Notes: generated by a model not told the origin, from the letters alone. A DNA stretch of 64,000 nucleotides from Bacillota bacterium (GCA_023445445.1 JAEXLD010000117.1:5123-69122); one strand, 5' to 3'. Shown: positions 17,131 to 26,235, numbered from the stretch's first letter. Program-made: numbers and translations.

Positions 17131-17190
17131 TGTATAGAATCAAATCTTTCTTAATACTCCTTAATAAGTGCTGTGGCACAATATAGTAAA

Positions 17191-17210
17191 GAGGCTGCCT
17201 AGGCAGCCTC
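17191..17210. repeat. 20-bp perfect palindrome, GAGGCTGCC family
   Basis: GAGGCTGCCTAGGCAGCCTC is a perfect palindrome in the gap between the convergent P-loop gene and the 17.5-kb membrane gene, followed by TAATTAAG. A shorter relative with the same trailing TAATTAA lies at 36235. It could act as a terminator for either strand, although T-runs are weak. Confidence 0.65.
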
Positions 17211-17246
17211 TAATTAAGAATTTAAAATGTGAAATCACTTTATTTG

Positions 17247-17534
17247 TTATTTAACTAAGTTTATTATGAATAATAAAGAAATAATGGACATAGCTATACA
17301 TAGTATTGAATAGATATATCTTTCTCTTCCAAAACTATTTAATAGAAATCTAAATCCCCATAATGCCATAGTTACACATATTCCTATTTGTAATGGGAAG
17401 TATGAATTAAATATAGGCATAATATTCATGAAATGATATGTTGTTAAAAAAGTAAGTATAATAATTACACTAGTTAAAATTGCTGCTATAGTGCATATAA
17501 GTGTAAATAAATCCTTAATATTAAACTTCTTCAT
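17247..17534 (-). CDS. Small three-span membrane protein
   Basis: A 95-residue protein with three hydrophobic segments (LICTIAAILTSVIIILTFL, LQIGICVTMALWGFRFLL, ILCIAMSIISLLFIINL). I do not recognise a named family. It starts 6 bp after the ligA stop codon, so it is the distal gene of the ligA transcript. It could be an uncharacterised membrane protein typical of clostridia. Confidence 0.65.
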   Translation of the reverse strand: MKKFNIKDLFTLICTIAAILTSVIIILTFLTTYHFMNIMPIFNSYFPLQIGICVTMALWGFRFLLNSFGRERYIYSILCIAMSIISLLFIINLVK

Positions 17535-17540
17535 TCCCCT

Positions 17541-19532
17541 CTACTCCTTTATTAAATCTTCAAACTCCTCTTCATTTAAAACATTAACTCCAAGGTCAAT
17601 AGCTTTTGTAAGTTTAGAGCCTGCCTCTTCTCCAGCTATTACATAGTCAGTTTTCTTGCTAACACTACCTGCTACCTTAGCTCCTAAAAGCTCTAATTTA
17701 GCTTTTATTTCTCCTCTTGAGTAATTCTTTAAAGTACCAGTAACTACTACAGTTTTTCCTTCAAAAGGACTTGCAATTATTTCTTTTTCTTTAAATATTG
17801 GATTTACTCCAAGTTCTACAAGTTCATTAATAGTATTTATGGCTTTTTCTTCTTTAAAGAATTCCATTACACCTCTAGCTACTATATCTCCAACATCTTG
17901 AACTGATACTAGCTCTTCAAAACTTGCATTTTTTAAACCCTCTATTGATTTAAACTTATTAACTAAATCTTTAGCAGTTTTAACTCCTACATTAGGAATT
18001 CCTAAGGCATATATAAATCTATATAATTCACAATCCTTACTTTTTTCAACTGCATTTAAAAGATTATCTGCCTTCTTTGGTCCAAACTTATCTAATTGTA
18101 ATAATTCTTCCTTATTAAGCTTATATAAATCTGCTATAGATTTAATATCTAGCTTTTCAAATAATTGTTCAGCAGTTTTTTCAGAAAATCCTTCAATATT
18201 CATGGCATCCCTAGATGCAAAATGAACTATGCTCTTTACCATTTGTGGTTTGCAGGATAATGTATTTTCACAGAAATAATGAACTCCATTTTGTACTAAA
18301 TGTGCTCCACAAGCTGGGCAAGTTTCAGGAACATTTATTTCTTCTGTTCCCTCTAGCGAAGAATCTACTACTCCCATAATCTCTGGAATAACATCATTAG
18401 ATCTTCTTACAAATACCTCTGCACCAATTCTAACGCCTTTTCTTCTAATATCATCTATATTATTTAAAGTAGCTCTTCTAACAGTTACACCTGCAAGATC
18501 AATTGGTTCTAATATAGCAGTTGGTCCAACTCTACCACTTCTTCCAACATTCCATTCAACATCTAATAGCTTTGTTGTAGCTTCTTGAGCTTCAAATTTA
18601 TATGCTATTGCCCACTTAGGGAATTTAACTGTATATCCTAAAAGCTCTCTAGTTCTCATATCATCAATGGCTATAACTATTCCATCAATATCATAATTTA
18701 AATCAAATCTTATACTTCTAATATACTCAATTTCCTTTTCTATTTCCTCTATAGATGTACAATATCTAACATAGTCATCCATTGGAAAACCCTTTTCCTT
18801 TATAAACTTTAGCATTTCCTCATAAGTCTTAAAAGGTACTCCTTCTTTATATCCTACATCATAGAAAAAAGCAGATAAATTTCTCTTTGCAGTTTCCTTT
18901 AAATTTAGATTTCTTAAAGCTCCAGCTGCACCATTTCTTAAATTCTTAAGAGGAACAGTTGCAGTTTTATTATAATTTTCAAAGGCTTCAGTAGTCATTA
19001 TAGCCTCACCATGAATTTCAAATAAATCACTATTATCTATTCTTAAAGGAATAGATTTTATAGTTTTAACCTGTGCTGATACCTCTTCACCAACTTCTCC
19101 ATTACCTCTTGTCGCTGCAGAAGATAATATTCCATTTTCATCATAAGTTAAATTAACTGTTAAGCCATCAAACTTTTTAGTTAGAACATACCTTGGTGCT
19201 GGTAAATTCTCTCCCCTAAGATTCATCTCACTAATAAACTTAAGATTTCTATTATGCCAAGCCTTTAATTCATCAACACTTTGAGCCTTATCCAAACTCC
19301 AAAGTCTAGCTCTATGAGGATACTTAACAAAACCGTCTAAAATCCTATCCCCAACCCTAACTGTAGGAGAATAAGGAAGAACATAATTAATTTCCTCTTC
19401 TAAAGTCTTAAGCTCATAATACTTCTCATCATACTCCTTATCAGTAACAGAAGGATTATCCAAAGCATAGTATTCATAAGCATATCTATTTAATTCATCA
19501 ACTAATTCTTCAATTCTTTTCTTTTTATCCAA
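17541..19532 (-). CDS. ligA: NAD-dependent DNA ligase
   Basis: A 663-residue LigA that seals nicks in replication and repair using NAD. The domain order is complete: N-terminal Ia (YYALDNPSVTDKEYDEKYYEL), adenylation domain with the active lysine in KKFDG (Lys120), OB fold (VGRSGRVGPTAILEPIDLAG), Cys4 zinc finger (CPACGAHLVQ ... CENTLSC), helix-hairpin-helix repeats, and a C-terminal BRCT domain (FEGKTVVVTGTLKNYSRGE). The usual MLSLDNAF block is changed to LWSLDKAQ, marking a divergent subgroup. It shares a strand with pcrA 270 bp upstream. Confidence 0.97.
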   Translation of the reverse strand: MDKKKRIEELVDELNRYAYEYYALDNPSVTDKEYDEKYYELKTLEEEINYVLPYSPTVRVGDRILDGFVKYPHRARLWSLDKAQSVDELKAWHNRNLKFISEMNLRGENLPAPRYVLTKKFDGLTVNLTYDENGILSSAATRGNGEVGEEVSAQVKTIKSIPLRIDNSDLFEIHGEAIMTTEAFENYNKTATVPLKNLRNGAAGALRNLNLKETAKRNLSAFFYDVGYKEGVPFKTYEEMLKFIKEKGFPMDDYVRYCTSIEEIEKEIEYIRSIRFDLNYDIDGIVIAIDDMRTRELLGYTVKFPKWAIAYKFEAQEATTKLLDVEWNVGRSGRVGPTAILEPIDLAGVTVRRATLNNIDDIRRKGVRIGAEVFVRRSNDVIPEIMGVVDSSLEGTEEINVPETCPACGAHLVQNGVHYFCENTLSCKPQMVKSIVHFASRDAMNIEGFSEKTAEQLFEKLDIKSIADLYKLNKEELLQLDKFGPKKADNLLNAVEKSKDCELYRFIYALGIPNVGVKTAKDLVNKFKSIEGLKNASFEELVSVQDVGDIVARGVMEFFKEEKAINTINELVELGVNPIFKEKEIIASPFEGKTVVVTGTLKNYSRGEIKAKLELLGAKVAGSVSKKTDYVIAGEEAGSKLTKAIDLGVNVLNEEEFEDLIKE

Positions 19533-19569
19533 ATAAAAACACCCTTTCTAAAAGTTGCTATGCAACTTT

Positions 19570-19629
19570 TAAATGTAAAATGTAGAATGTAAAATGTAAA
19601 ATTATTGATGTAATTTGTTCCAAATTACT
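19570..19629. repeat. Composite dispersed repeat upstream of ligA
   Basis: AAATGTAAAATGTAGAATGT and more copies (19570-19602) are followed by the hairpin GTAATTTGTTCCAAATTACT (19610-19629). The identical 20-mer hairpin, also preceded by an ATGAARAATG tract, occurs at 24535. Confidence 0.7.
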
Positions 19630-19673
19630 AAATTAAAATTTATTTATAGCTGTTTACAACAGCTCTAAATATT

Positions 19674-19802
19674 AATGTAAAATGTAGAATGTAGAATATA
19701 AAATTGTTGAAATAATTCAGCTAGGCTGAATTAAGAAAATCTCTAAATTCCGAAGGAATTTATTCATTAATTCTTCATTCTACATTCTTAATTCTACATT
19801 CT
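19674..19802. repeat. Double composite repeat between pcrA and ligA
   Basis: An ATGTARAATG tract (19674-19705), a hairpin AATTCAGCTAGGCTGAATT (about 19715-19733), a second hairpin AAATTCCGAAGGAATTT (about 19745-19762), then the tract in reverse orientation (19766-19802) that reaches the pcrA stop codon. The two flanking tracts are in inverted orientation, like a small transposable or palindromic unit. Confidence 0.65.
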
Positions 19803-19803
19803 G

Positions 19804-22800
19804 CTACAGCAGCTCTAGGTTTGCTAATGAAAGCATAAGTATCTTTATCCCTTGGCTATCAAAGGCTATAGTAAGTTTCTTATCGCTTCCTGTATCTGCA
19901 ATTGCTACTACTGTTCCAACTCCAAACTTGCTATGTTTTACCTTTCTTCCCATAGTAACTTCATCTCCTGAAACTGTAGAAGTAGGTCTTTGTGGCTTTG
20001 GCTTTGGTCTATTCATGGAACTTCCTCTTAAACTATGAGGATTATTAAAGCTGCTTTCTGGTTTAAACATAGATTTTCTTGTTTCTTGTGCTCCACCAGT
20101 TGCTGATACATATTCCTTTAAATCTGGTTTGATTTCTGCTATGAAATCAGATTGTGGATAGGCTACAGTTCTTCCAAACTGTCTTCTAACTTCAGCAGAG
20201 GTCATAAATAACTGTTCTTTTGCTCTAGTTATTCCAACATAACAAAGTCTTCTTGACTCTTCCATTTCTGATTCGCTATCAAAGGAAGCAACTCCTGGGA
20301 AGATACCATTTTCCATTCCTACCATAAATACTACTGGGAACTCTAACCCCTTAGCACTATGAACAGTCATTAAAACTATTGTATCATCTTCCTCTTCAAG
20401 CTTATCTGTATCTTGAACTAAGGATACCTTTTCTAAGTAAGCAGATAAACTTTTATCTTCATTACTTCTTTCAAAATCAACAGCATCAGATACTAATTCC
20501 TTTAAGTTTTCTATTCTACTCTTATCTTCTATTTCATCTGACTTTTCTAATTCAGATATATATCCTGTTTCCTTTAATATAGTTTCTATTAAAACCGATA
20601 CAGGCATAACTTCACTCATATCTACGAATCTTTCCATCATCTCCATAAATACTTCTATTCCACCACAATTTCTTGCAGTAAGAGTTGGAATATTTCTAAC
20701 TGTATTTAAAGCATCCCATAAAGGAAGTTCATAATCATCAGCAAAATCAACAACTTTATTAACAGTTGCGTCTCCAATTCCTCTCTTTGGAACATTTATA
20801 ATTCTTCGTAAAGCTATGCTATCTGTAGGATTTACTAATACCTTTAAATATGAAAGCATATCTTTAATTTCTTTTCTATCGTAGAATCTAGTTCCACCTA
20901 AAATTTTATATGGAATATCATTTCTTCTTAGACTTTCTTCAAATATACGTGATTGAGCATTAGTTCTATAAAGAATTGCAAAATCCTTAAAGCTTTTATT
21001 TTCTTCCTTCTTTATTTTATTTATTTGACTTGCAACAAAGTTTCCTTCATCTGAGTCTGAGTATGCTCTATATACTTTAATTTTATTTCCTGATTCTTGT
21101 TCAGTTCTTAGAACCTTGCTTTTTCTATTAGCATTATTAACTATAACTACATTAGCTGCATCTAAAATATTTCCCTTTGAACGATAGTTTTGTTCAAGCT
21201 TTATTACCTTTGCATTAGGATAATCTTTTTCAAAGTCTAAGATATTCCTTATGTCAGCACCTCTCCATTGGTAGATGCAGTTGTGAACAACAATGTCATT
21301 AGCTATATAATTTCTTGCATAATCTACATTTAAATCATAAACATTTCCACTATATTCTTCAAATTCTACAGAAACTATTTTATCTTCAATTATAATGTTA
21401 TCCTTTAATATAGGTAATGACATTCCTTCTCTTAAGCTTCCCATTGGCATAAACTTAAAGGTATTATCAGAAGTTATTTTTGCCTTTTTAACTATTTCAA
21501 ATTCATCACAAGTTGCTTCAAGCTTTTTAGCAAATTCTTCTGCATCGTCATATAAAGCTCTTTCTGTTTCTACTCTAAAAGTTTTTCTTTGCCCATCTCT
21601 AACATTAAATCCAGCAGCTATAAATTTATTTTTATCTTCTTCTCCTGAAGTATTTAATCCTATTCTATGTGAATGAATTCCTCTTTCTTCAGGCTTACGT
21701 CCACTGAAAAAGCTTAAGTTAATTAACTTTCTTACACTTTCTCCCCTAATTACTGCAGAGCTTATATGATGAGGATAATCTTTATATAAAAATTCTTCAT
21801 CCATTAATTTGTCTGCTGCATCAAAAGTATTTATTTCTTTAAATAAATTATTTATTTGCTCTTGTCTTAAAGATATATTTCTTCCTCTAGCATTAAATAC
21901 TACTTTAGGAATACCATATTTAACAGAATAAAATTCTTCGTAATAAGTTGCTTCTCCCTTAGATTGGCAAACCTTTATTATCCACATTTTATCTGCTTGT
22001 TCTCCATTTAATCTAACTGCTAATCCACTAGCTTTTCTATTTTCTCTACTTCTAATTGAAGAAGTTTGACCTATTCTATAGCCAAAACCTTTTTTATACA
22101 TAAGATAAATATAGTATTTTCCTTCTTCATTTAAAACTCTAGTAAAGGTTAAATGATTTGGTGTAGATTTTATGATTTTTCCACTTTCAGTAATTACTTT
22201 TACTATAGTTCCTTCATAATTTCTTTTAGAAATATTTTTAACTTCTAGTAATTTGCTTTCACCATTACCTACTGCAACTCTAATCTTATCACTTTCATTT
22301 AATTCTTCTATTTTAACTTTTCCATTTTCGCCTTCAATTAAAGTTCCTTCAACTAAACATTGATCATCATCACCAACTACGCAAATATTCTTATGACTTT
22401 CTGCAAGTAGTCTAATTAATTCATATTGAACTTTATTTGTATCTTGGTACTCATCTACCATAATATATTGGAATTTTCTTTGATAAAATTCTAAAGTTTC
22501 TTTATTACTTTTAAATAATTCCACTGTCTTGAATATTAAATCATCAAAATCTAAGGCGTTGTTTTCTTTAAGCCTCTTTTGATACATTTCATAAACATCT
22601 GCTATTTTCTTTTCTCTAAAATTTCTTTCATGTTCTCTCATAAAGCTTGTAGGACTTTGCATATTATCCTTAGCTTTACCTATCTTACCCATTATTTCTT
22701 GTAAGGTTATATCTTTATCATTTATATTTAAAGATTTCATGCACTCTTTAATAAGAGTCTTTTGATCTGAAGTATCGTAAATTGTAAAATTCTTTTTATA

Positions 22801-23109
22801 TCCTATCTTATCTATTTCTCTTCTAAGTATCTTTACACAAGTAGAGTGGAATGTTGAGATCCACATATCTTCTGCTCTTTCTCCTATTAAAGCTTTAACT
22901 CTATCCTTCATTTCTTTAGCAGCTTTATTAGTAAAAGTTATAGCTAAGATTTTATATGGTAAAACCCCTAAATCCTCTATCATATGAGCCATTCTATATG
23001 TCAAAACTCTAGTTTTTCCTGAACCAGCTCCTGCTAGTATTAATACTTGACCGTCTACAGTAGTGGCCCCTTCATATTGTTCCTTGTTAAGTAATGACTT
23101 TAAATCCAT
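19804..23109 (-). CDS. pcrA: ATP-dependent DNA helicase PcrA, interrupted by an intein
   Basis: A 1101-residue precursor: about 741 residues of PcrA/UvrD helicase plus a 360-residue intein. Helicase motifs: GAGSGKTRVLTYR (Walker A, about residue 28), FDDLIFKTVELF, VDEYQDTN (DExx, 218), GDDDQ then CIYQWRGAD (motif III split by the intein), EQNYRS, and VMTVHSAKGLEFPVVF with GITRAKEQL (motifs V-VI). The C-terminal Tudor-like domain (VKHSKFGVGTVV) that contacts RNA polymerase is present. PcrA unwinds DNA 3' to 5' in repair and plasmid replication. The extein residue after the intein is Cys, where PcrA normally has Ser. Confidence 0.97.
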   Translation of the reverse strand: MDLKSLLNKEQYEGATTVDGQVLILAGAGSGKTRVLTYRMAHMIEDLGVLPYKILAITFTNKAAKEMKDRVKALIGERAEDMWISTFHSTCVKILRREIDKIGYKKNFTIYDTSDQKTLIKECMKSLNINDKDITLQEIMGKIGKAKDNMQSPTSFMREHERNFREKKIADVYEMYQKRLKENNALDFDDLIFKTVELFKSNKETLEFYQRKFQYIMVDEYQDTNKVQYELIRLLAESHKNICVVGDDDQCLVEGTLIEGENGKVKIEELNESDKIRVAVGNGESKLLEVKNISKRNYEGTIVKVITESGKIIKSTPNHLTFTRVLNEEGKYYIYLMYKKGFGYRIGQTSSIRSRENRKASGLAVRLNGEQADKMWIIKVCQSKGEATYYEEFYSVKYGIPKVVFNARGRNISLRQEQINNLFKEINTFDAADKLMDEEFLYKDYPHHISSAVIRGESVRKLINLSFFSGRKPEERGIHSHRIGLNTSGEEDKNKFIAAGFNVRDGQRKTFRVETERALYDDAEEFAKKLEATCDEFEIVKKAKITSDNTFKFMPMGSLREGMSLPILKDNIIIEDKIVSVEFEEYSGNVYDLNVDYARNYIANDIVVHNCIYQWRGADIRNILDFEKDYPNAKVIKLEQNYRSKGNILDAANVVIVNNANRKSKVLRTEQESGNKIKVYRAYSDSDEGNFVASQINKIKKEENKSFKDFAILYRTNAQSRIFEESLRRNDIPYKILGGTRFYDRKEIKDMLSYLKVLVNPTDSIALRRIINVPKRGIGDATVNKVVDFADDYELPLWDALNTVRNIPTLTARNCGGIEVFMEMMERFVDMSEVMPVSVLIETILKETGYISELEKSDEIEDKSRIENLKELVSDAVDFERSNEDKSLSAYLEKVSLVQDTDKLEEEDDTIVLMTVHSAKGLEFPVVFMVGMENGIFPGVASFDSESEMEESRRLCYVGITRAKEQLFMTSAEVRRQFGRTVAYPQSDFIAEIKPDLKEYVSATGGAQETRKSMFKPESSFNNPHSLRGSSMNRPKPKPQRPTSTVSGDEVTMGRKVKHSKFGVGTVVAIADTGSDKKLTIAFDSQGIKILMLSLANLELL
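21280..22359 (-). mobile_element. Intein in PcrA motif III with a GIY-YIG-like insert
   Basis: Residues 251-610 of the PcrA precursor (360 aa). It begins CLVEGTLIEGE (block A, Cys1), has a block B STPNHLTF with the TxxH histidine, and ends VYDLNVDYARNYIAND then IVVHN with penultimate His and terminal Asn, followed by Cys+1. Between the splicing blocks, precursor residues 332-401 read like a GIY-YIG nuclease: YYIYLMY, GYRIGQT, an Arg cluster, and a Glu-rich helix GEATYYEEFYSVKYG. No LAGLIDADG or HNH motif is visible. All splicing residues are present, so it is probably active. The nuclease call is less certain than the intein call. Confidence 0.93.
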
Positions 23110-23228
23110 CTATACAGCTCCTTTCCTATTACTAACATATTATATCATACATATCTTTTATATTGTTGCCAAAATAACATCAAAATAGATATATTATATA
23201 TAAAATTAAAAGAAATAAAATTAAAAGA

Positions 23229-23246
23229 AAAAACTCCTTACGGAGT
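23229..23246 (-). terminator. ACTCC/GGAGT hairpin upstream of pcrA
   Basis: AACTCC, 4 bases, GGAGTT, with a T6CT4 run on the minus strand. It lies about 120 bp before the pcrA start and could end transcripts arriving from the small RNA or rluB side. The rest of 23110-23500 holds no gene I can see, only AT-rich DNA. Confidence 0.5.
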
Positions 23247-23503
23247 TGCAAAAAATAACTTATTTAATATTAATTTTCTTTAATTTCTAGTTTTTATGAA
23301 ATATATAATTCATATTTAAATATTAATGACATAAATAATTCATATATAAATTTGTTATTCATCCACTTTGAATTTTTCCCCATAAATAACCATTAGTTTC
23401 CATCAATTTTGGGAATTAATTATTTTTTCAAACCATTCTGTAAAAGTTTACTCCATGTAATTTGCTAGTTTTTGCTTCAAGAAAACTTTTACATTTGAGG
23501 AAA

Positions 23504-23593
23504 ACAAAAAACGCAACCCTTGGGGCTAGGCTGCGCTTTAGCAATAAGCAATAAATAAAAAGGGGGCTATTTATTCCTTTTATTTATCCTTGC
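23504..23593 (-). ncRNA. Candidate small RNA of about 90 nt with C-rich loops
   Basis: A promoter (23600-23628) and an intrinsic terminator (8-bp stem around 23512-23536 including two G-U pairs on this strand, then T6) bracket about 90 nt without an open reading frame. The 5' half forms a 12-bp stem (ATAAATAAAAGG with CCTTTTTATTTAT, one bulge). Both hairpin loops carry CCC or CCCC runs, as in regulatory RNAs that pair with Shine-Dalgarno sequences. It lies 110-200 nt downstream of the rluB stop codon. Not matched to a known family. Confidence 0.6.
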
Positions 23594-23599
23594 AAAGAT

Positions 23600-23628
23600 A
23601 TTATATTGCATACACTTTAAAAATGCAA
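23600..23628 (-). promoter_or_regulatory. Strong promoter in an otherwise gene-free gap
   Basis: TTGCAT, 17 bases, TATAAT on the minus strand, with TTGCAAGGA around the expected start site. No coding sequence follows; the next feature is the candidate small RNA. Confidence 0.65.
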
Positions 23629-23700
23629 GTTTTTTCGAAATAATTATGCAAAAAAAAATACCATTATGAATGATTTTATTTCATTTTTTTATAACATTCG

Positions 23701-24417
23701 TTAAAACCCTTTTAATATGTTAATTTCTTCTTCCGTAAGCTCTCTATATTCGCCTTCTTCTAAGTCTTCATCTAGTTTTAAAGTTCCAAACTCTACTCTT
23801 TGTAAGTATACTACTATCTTTCCTACAGCTTCAAACATTCTCTTAACTTGATGGTACTTTCCTTCTTGAATTGTAACCATAACTTCTGATCCTTCTTCTG
23901 TAGCTTCTAATATTTCAAGCTTAGCTTCTTTACAAACATATCCATCATCTAATGTTATTCCATCTTTAAATTTCTTAACATCAGCTTCTGTGACCTTCTT
24001 GTCTATTTTTGCATAATAAACCTTATCTACCTTCCACTTAGGAGATATTAATCTATGATTTAATTCTCCATCATTAGTTAGTAATAAAAGGCCTACAGTA
24101 TCTTTATCTAATCTTCCAACTGGGAATGGATTAAATACTTGATGTTCAACTTCTAATAAATCTATTACTGTTTCATCTCTATTATCAACAGTAGCTGAAA
24201 CTACTCCATCTGGTTTATTCATCATTAAATAAATGTGTTTTCTATAAAAAATCTCTTCACCATTTACTACTATTTTGTCAACTTCAGGCTCTACCTGCAT
24301 ACCATTATCTTTAACTAATTCACCATTTACTTCTATAAGCCCTTTTTTTATAGCTTGCTTAATTTCTTTTCTGCTTCCATAACCTAAATTAGCTAAAACC
24401 TTATCTAGTCTTTCCAT
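23701..24417 (-). CDS. 16S/23S rRNA pseudouridine synthase, RsuA/RluB family
   Basis: About 238 residues: an N-terminal S4 RNA-binding domain (ERLDKVLANLGYGSRKEIKQAIKKGLIEVNG) and a pseudouridine synthase domain with the catalytic aspartate in PVGRLDKDTVGLLLLTNDG, then YHQVKRMFEAVGK. Length matches RsuA, which modifies 16S U516, better than RluB. The frame is open to 24489, but the ATG at 24417 has AGGAAGGTG just upstream and matches family starts. Stand-alone gene. Confidence 0.9.
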   Translation of the reverse strand: MERLDKVLANLGYGSRKEIKQAIKKGLIEVNGELVKDNGMQVEPEVDKIVVNGEEIFYRKHIYLMMNKPDGVVSATVDNRDETVIDLLEVEHQVFNPFPVGRLDKDTVGLLLLTNDGELNHRLISPKWKVDKVYYAKIDKKVTEADVKKFKDGITLDDGYVCKEAKLEILEATEEGSEVMVTIQEGKYHQVKRMFEAVGKIVVYLQRVEFGTLKLDEDLEEGEYRELTEEEINILKGF

Positions 24418-24493
24418 AAAGGCACCTTCCTTCTTAGTATATTTTAAACTACTATGACTTATTTTATTACTTAAAGTGAAAAGACACAAGCAG

Positions 24494-24554
24494 AAAAATG
24501 AAGAATGAAAAATGAAAAATGAAGAATTATGGAAGTAATTTGTTCCAAATTACT
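24494..24554. repeat. Composite dispersed repeat upstream of the pseudouridine synthase
   Basis: AATGAAGAATGAAAAATGAA tract (24498-24525) followed by the hairpin GTAATTTGTTCCAAATTACT (24535-24554), identical over 20 bases to the copy at 19610-19629. Confidence 0.7.
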
Positions 24555-24631
24555 AGAAATATATATTTTATTATAAACTTATGAATAAGTTTATTCCCTT
24601 ATTTTACATTTCCCATTGTGCGATAGCACAT

Positions 24632-25138
24632 TTATTTATATTTATTTTCCCATTCTTCTTGCCATTCTTTAAAGGTTAATCCTGTAACTTCTTCTAGGGT
24701 TTTTCCTTCTAAAGAATAATAGGCACCAAAAACATCTGCATTGGGATAGGAATATCCCCCTATTATTTTATTATCACATACCATAATATATAGATTAACT
24801 CCATCTGTAGTGTCTTCATAGATCTCTTCTAAAGGATGTTTCTCTACTAAAAATTCATATATCTCTATTTCTTTTCCAAAGTATATATCTGGCTCTATTT
24901 CTTGAACAGCCCACATTTGACTATATGGAATCCCTTCTGATCCTACTAGCTTATTTTTATCTAAGGTATATTTTTCTAATTCACCTTTGAATTCTACTAT
25001 TTCATATCCCTTTGAGTTAATAAACTCCTCTGCAACCTTTTCATTATCATTAGATATTTCATTATTAATGGATTTTTCAGTACAACCTGATAAAAATACT
25101 ATTATTAAACTAATAGCAATAAGTAATATTTTTTTCAT
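24632..25138 (-). CDS. Small lipoprotein of unknown function
   Basis: A 168-residue exported lipoprotein: signal MKKILLIAISLIIVFLSGC with lipidated Cys19, then an Asn/Glu-rich linker. The mature domain (ILVEKHPLEEIY-type stretches, VNLYIMVCDNKIIGGYSYPNADVFGAYYSLEGKTLEEVTG) resembles the DUF4830-type domain of small Firmicute lipoproteins, a tentative match. It is 5 bp downstream of a GNAT gene, so probably co-transcribed with it. Function unknown. Confidence 0.75.
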   Translation of the reverse strand: MKKILLIAISLIIVFLSGCTEKSINNEISNDNEKVAEEFINSKGYEIVEFKGELEKYTLDKNKLVGSEGIPYSQMWAVQEIEPDIYFGKEIEIYEFLVEKHPLEEIYEDTTDGVNLYIMVCDNKIIGGYSYPNADVFGAYYSLEGKTLEEVTGLTFKEWQEEWENKYK

Positions 25139-25143
25139 AGAAT

Positions 25144-25677
25144 TTATACCCCCTTATTATTAATCCAGTATCGTTGTATTATCTCGTCCTCATCTTTTAC
25201 TTCATTTTCTAAAATTCCATTTGCTGAAAGAATTGTATTTCTTGATGGGAAATTATCTTTATCGCATGTTATTAAAACCTTATTTATATCAAGATTCTTA
25301 GCTTCTAATAAAGCTAACCTTAACTGCTCTTTTCCATAGCCTTTTCCTCGTTCTGATTTACGAATGGAATATCCTATATGGCCTCCAAAGTTTAATAAAT
25401 GTTCATTTAATCTATGACGTATATTTACCATTCCTACTACTCTATTATCTAATTTTCTTATAGTTAAAAATTGAGAACTTGGAACAAAATCCTTAGAACA
25501 TGTTTCTTCATATTTATTTTTATCTACCCATTTAATCCATTCTTCTATATTTTCAAATCTTTCTAAGCTTGAAGTTCCATACATGTGTTCATTATTATCT
25601 ATAAATTCCTTGCGGTATTCATATACTTTTTCTTTATAATCCTTTGATGGCTTAACTAAAATTAATTCTTCCTTCAT
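25144..25677 (-). CDS. GNAT acetyltransferase
   Basis: About 177 residues with the GNAT core: LTIRKLDNRVVGMVNIRHRLN (strands 2-4), GGHIGYSIRKSERGKGYGKEQLRLALLEAK (acetyl-CoA loop RGKGYG) and NKVLITCDKDNFPSRNTILSANGIL. The frame is open to a TTG at 25698; the ATG at 25677 starts the homologous region and is preceded by AAAGAGTGAG, so I use it. First of a run of three leftward GNAT genes at 25.1-26.7 kb. The substrate is unknown. Confidence 0.87.
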   Translation of the reverse strand: MKEELILVKPSKDYKEKVYEYRKEFIDNNEHMYGTSSLERFENIEEWIKWVDKNKYEETCSKDFVPSSQFLTIRKLDNRVVGMVNIRHRLNEHLLNFGGHIGYSIRKSERGKGYGKEQLRLALLEAKNLDINKVLITCDKDNFPSRNTILSANGILENEVKDEDEIIQRYWINNKGV

Positions 25678-25718
25678 AAACTCACTCTTTCTTGCCAATA
25701 TATTCTTTATTTTATATA

Positions 25719-26216
25719 TTACTTAACCTTTTTCTCTAAAATATAACTACTCTCATATTGATCCATTGGGTTTTCAATTTTCACCACATGGAATCCACAC
25801 TTATTAACATAGAAATTATGGTTTCTTCTTGAAAAGCCTGGGGTTTCTGTTCTCCAAATAATAGTATTAGGATACTCTTTTTCAATGAATTCCCAAATTT
25901 TCTTTCCTATTCCCTTATTTTGTAGATTTGTATCTATAAATATAGTACCTAGAAAATTAACATTTGTTTCTTTATTTATCCATAAAATTATTCCCCCAAT
26001 AAGCTTATCACCTAAGCTTATCTTATATGCAGTTGAATTTTCATGTAGTGCAAATCTTCTAAGAAAATCCCCATTATCATAGCCTTCAGGTCCCCCTTTA
26101 GGTTCATTTAAGTGAATTCTTGTATCCTCATCAAAGGCTCTTTCCATTATTGGTGTTAATACCTCAATATCTTTCTCTTCTAAAATTTCAAAAACTAAAT
26201 CTCCATATTTTTTCAT
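25719..26216 (-). CDS. GNAT acetyltransferase
   Basis: A 165-residue acetyltransferase: FEILEEKDIEVLTPIMERAFDEDTR start, GDKLIGGIILWIN, FLGTIFIDTNLQNKGIGKKIWEFIEKEYP (acetyl-CoA loop NKGIGK) and NHNFYVNKCGFHVVKIE. Its sequence is unlike both flanking GNATs, so the cluster is not a recent duplication. A GAAAT...GGGGATATGAAATAAC ribosome binding region precedes the ATG and is 20 bp from the upstream GNAT stop codon, suggesting one transcript. Target unknown. Confidence 0.88.
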   Translation of the reverse strand: MKKYGDLVFEILEEKDIEVLTPIMERAFDEDTRIHLNEPKGGPEGYDNGDFLRRFALHENSTAYKISLGDKLIGGIILWINKETNVNFLGTIFIDTNLQNKGIGKKIWEFIEKEYPNTIIWRTETPGFSRRNHNFYVNKCGFHVVKIENPMDQYESSYILEKKVK

Positions 26217-26235
26217 GTTATTTCATATCCCCTTT

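Noticed and set aside
19570..19802. CRISPR array from repeated ATGTARAATG units
   Set aside because: Units are 10 bp, without unique spacers, and no cas genes are present; it is a tract repeat.
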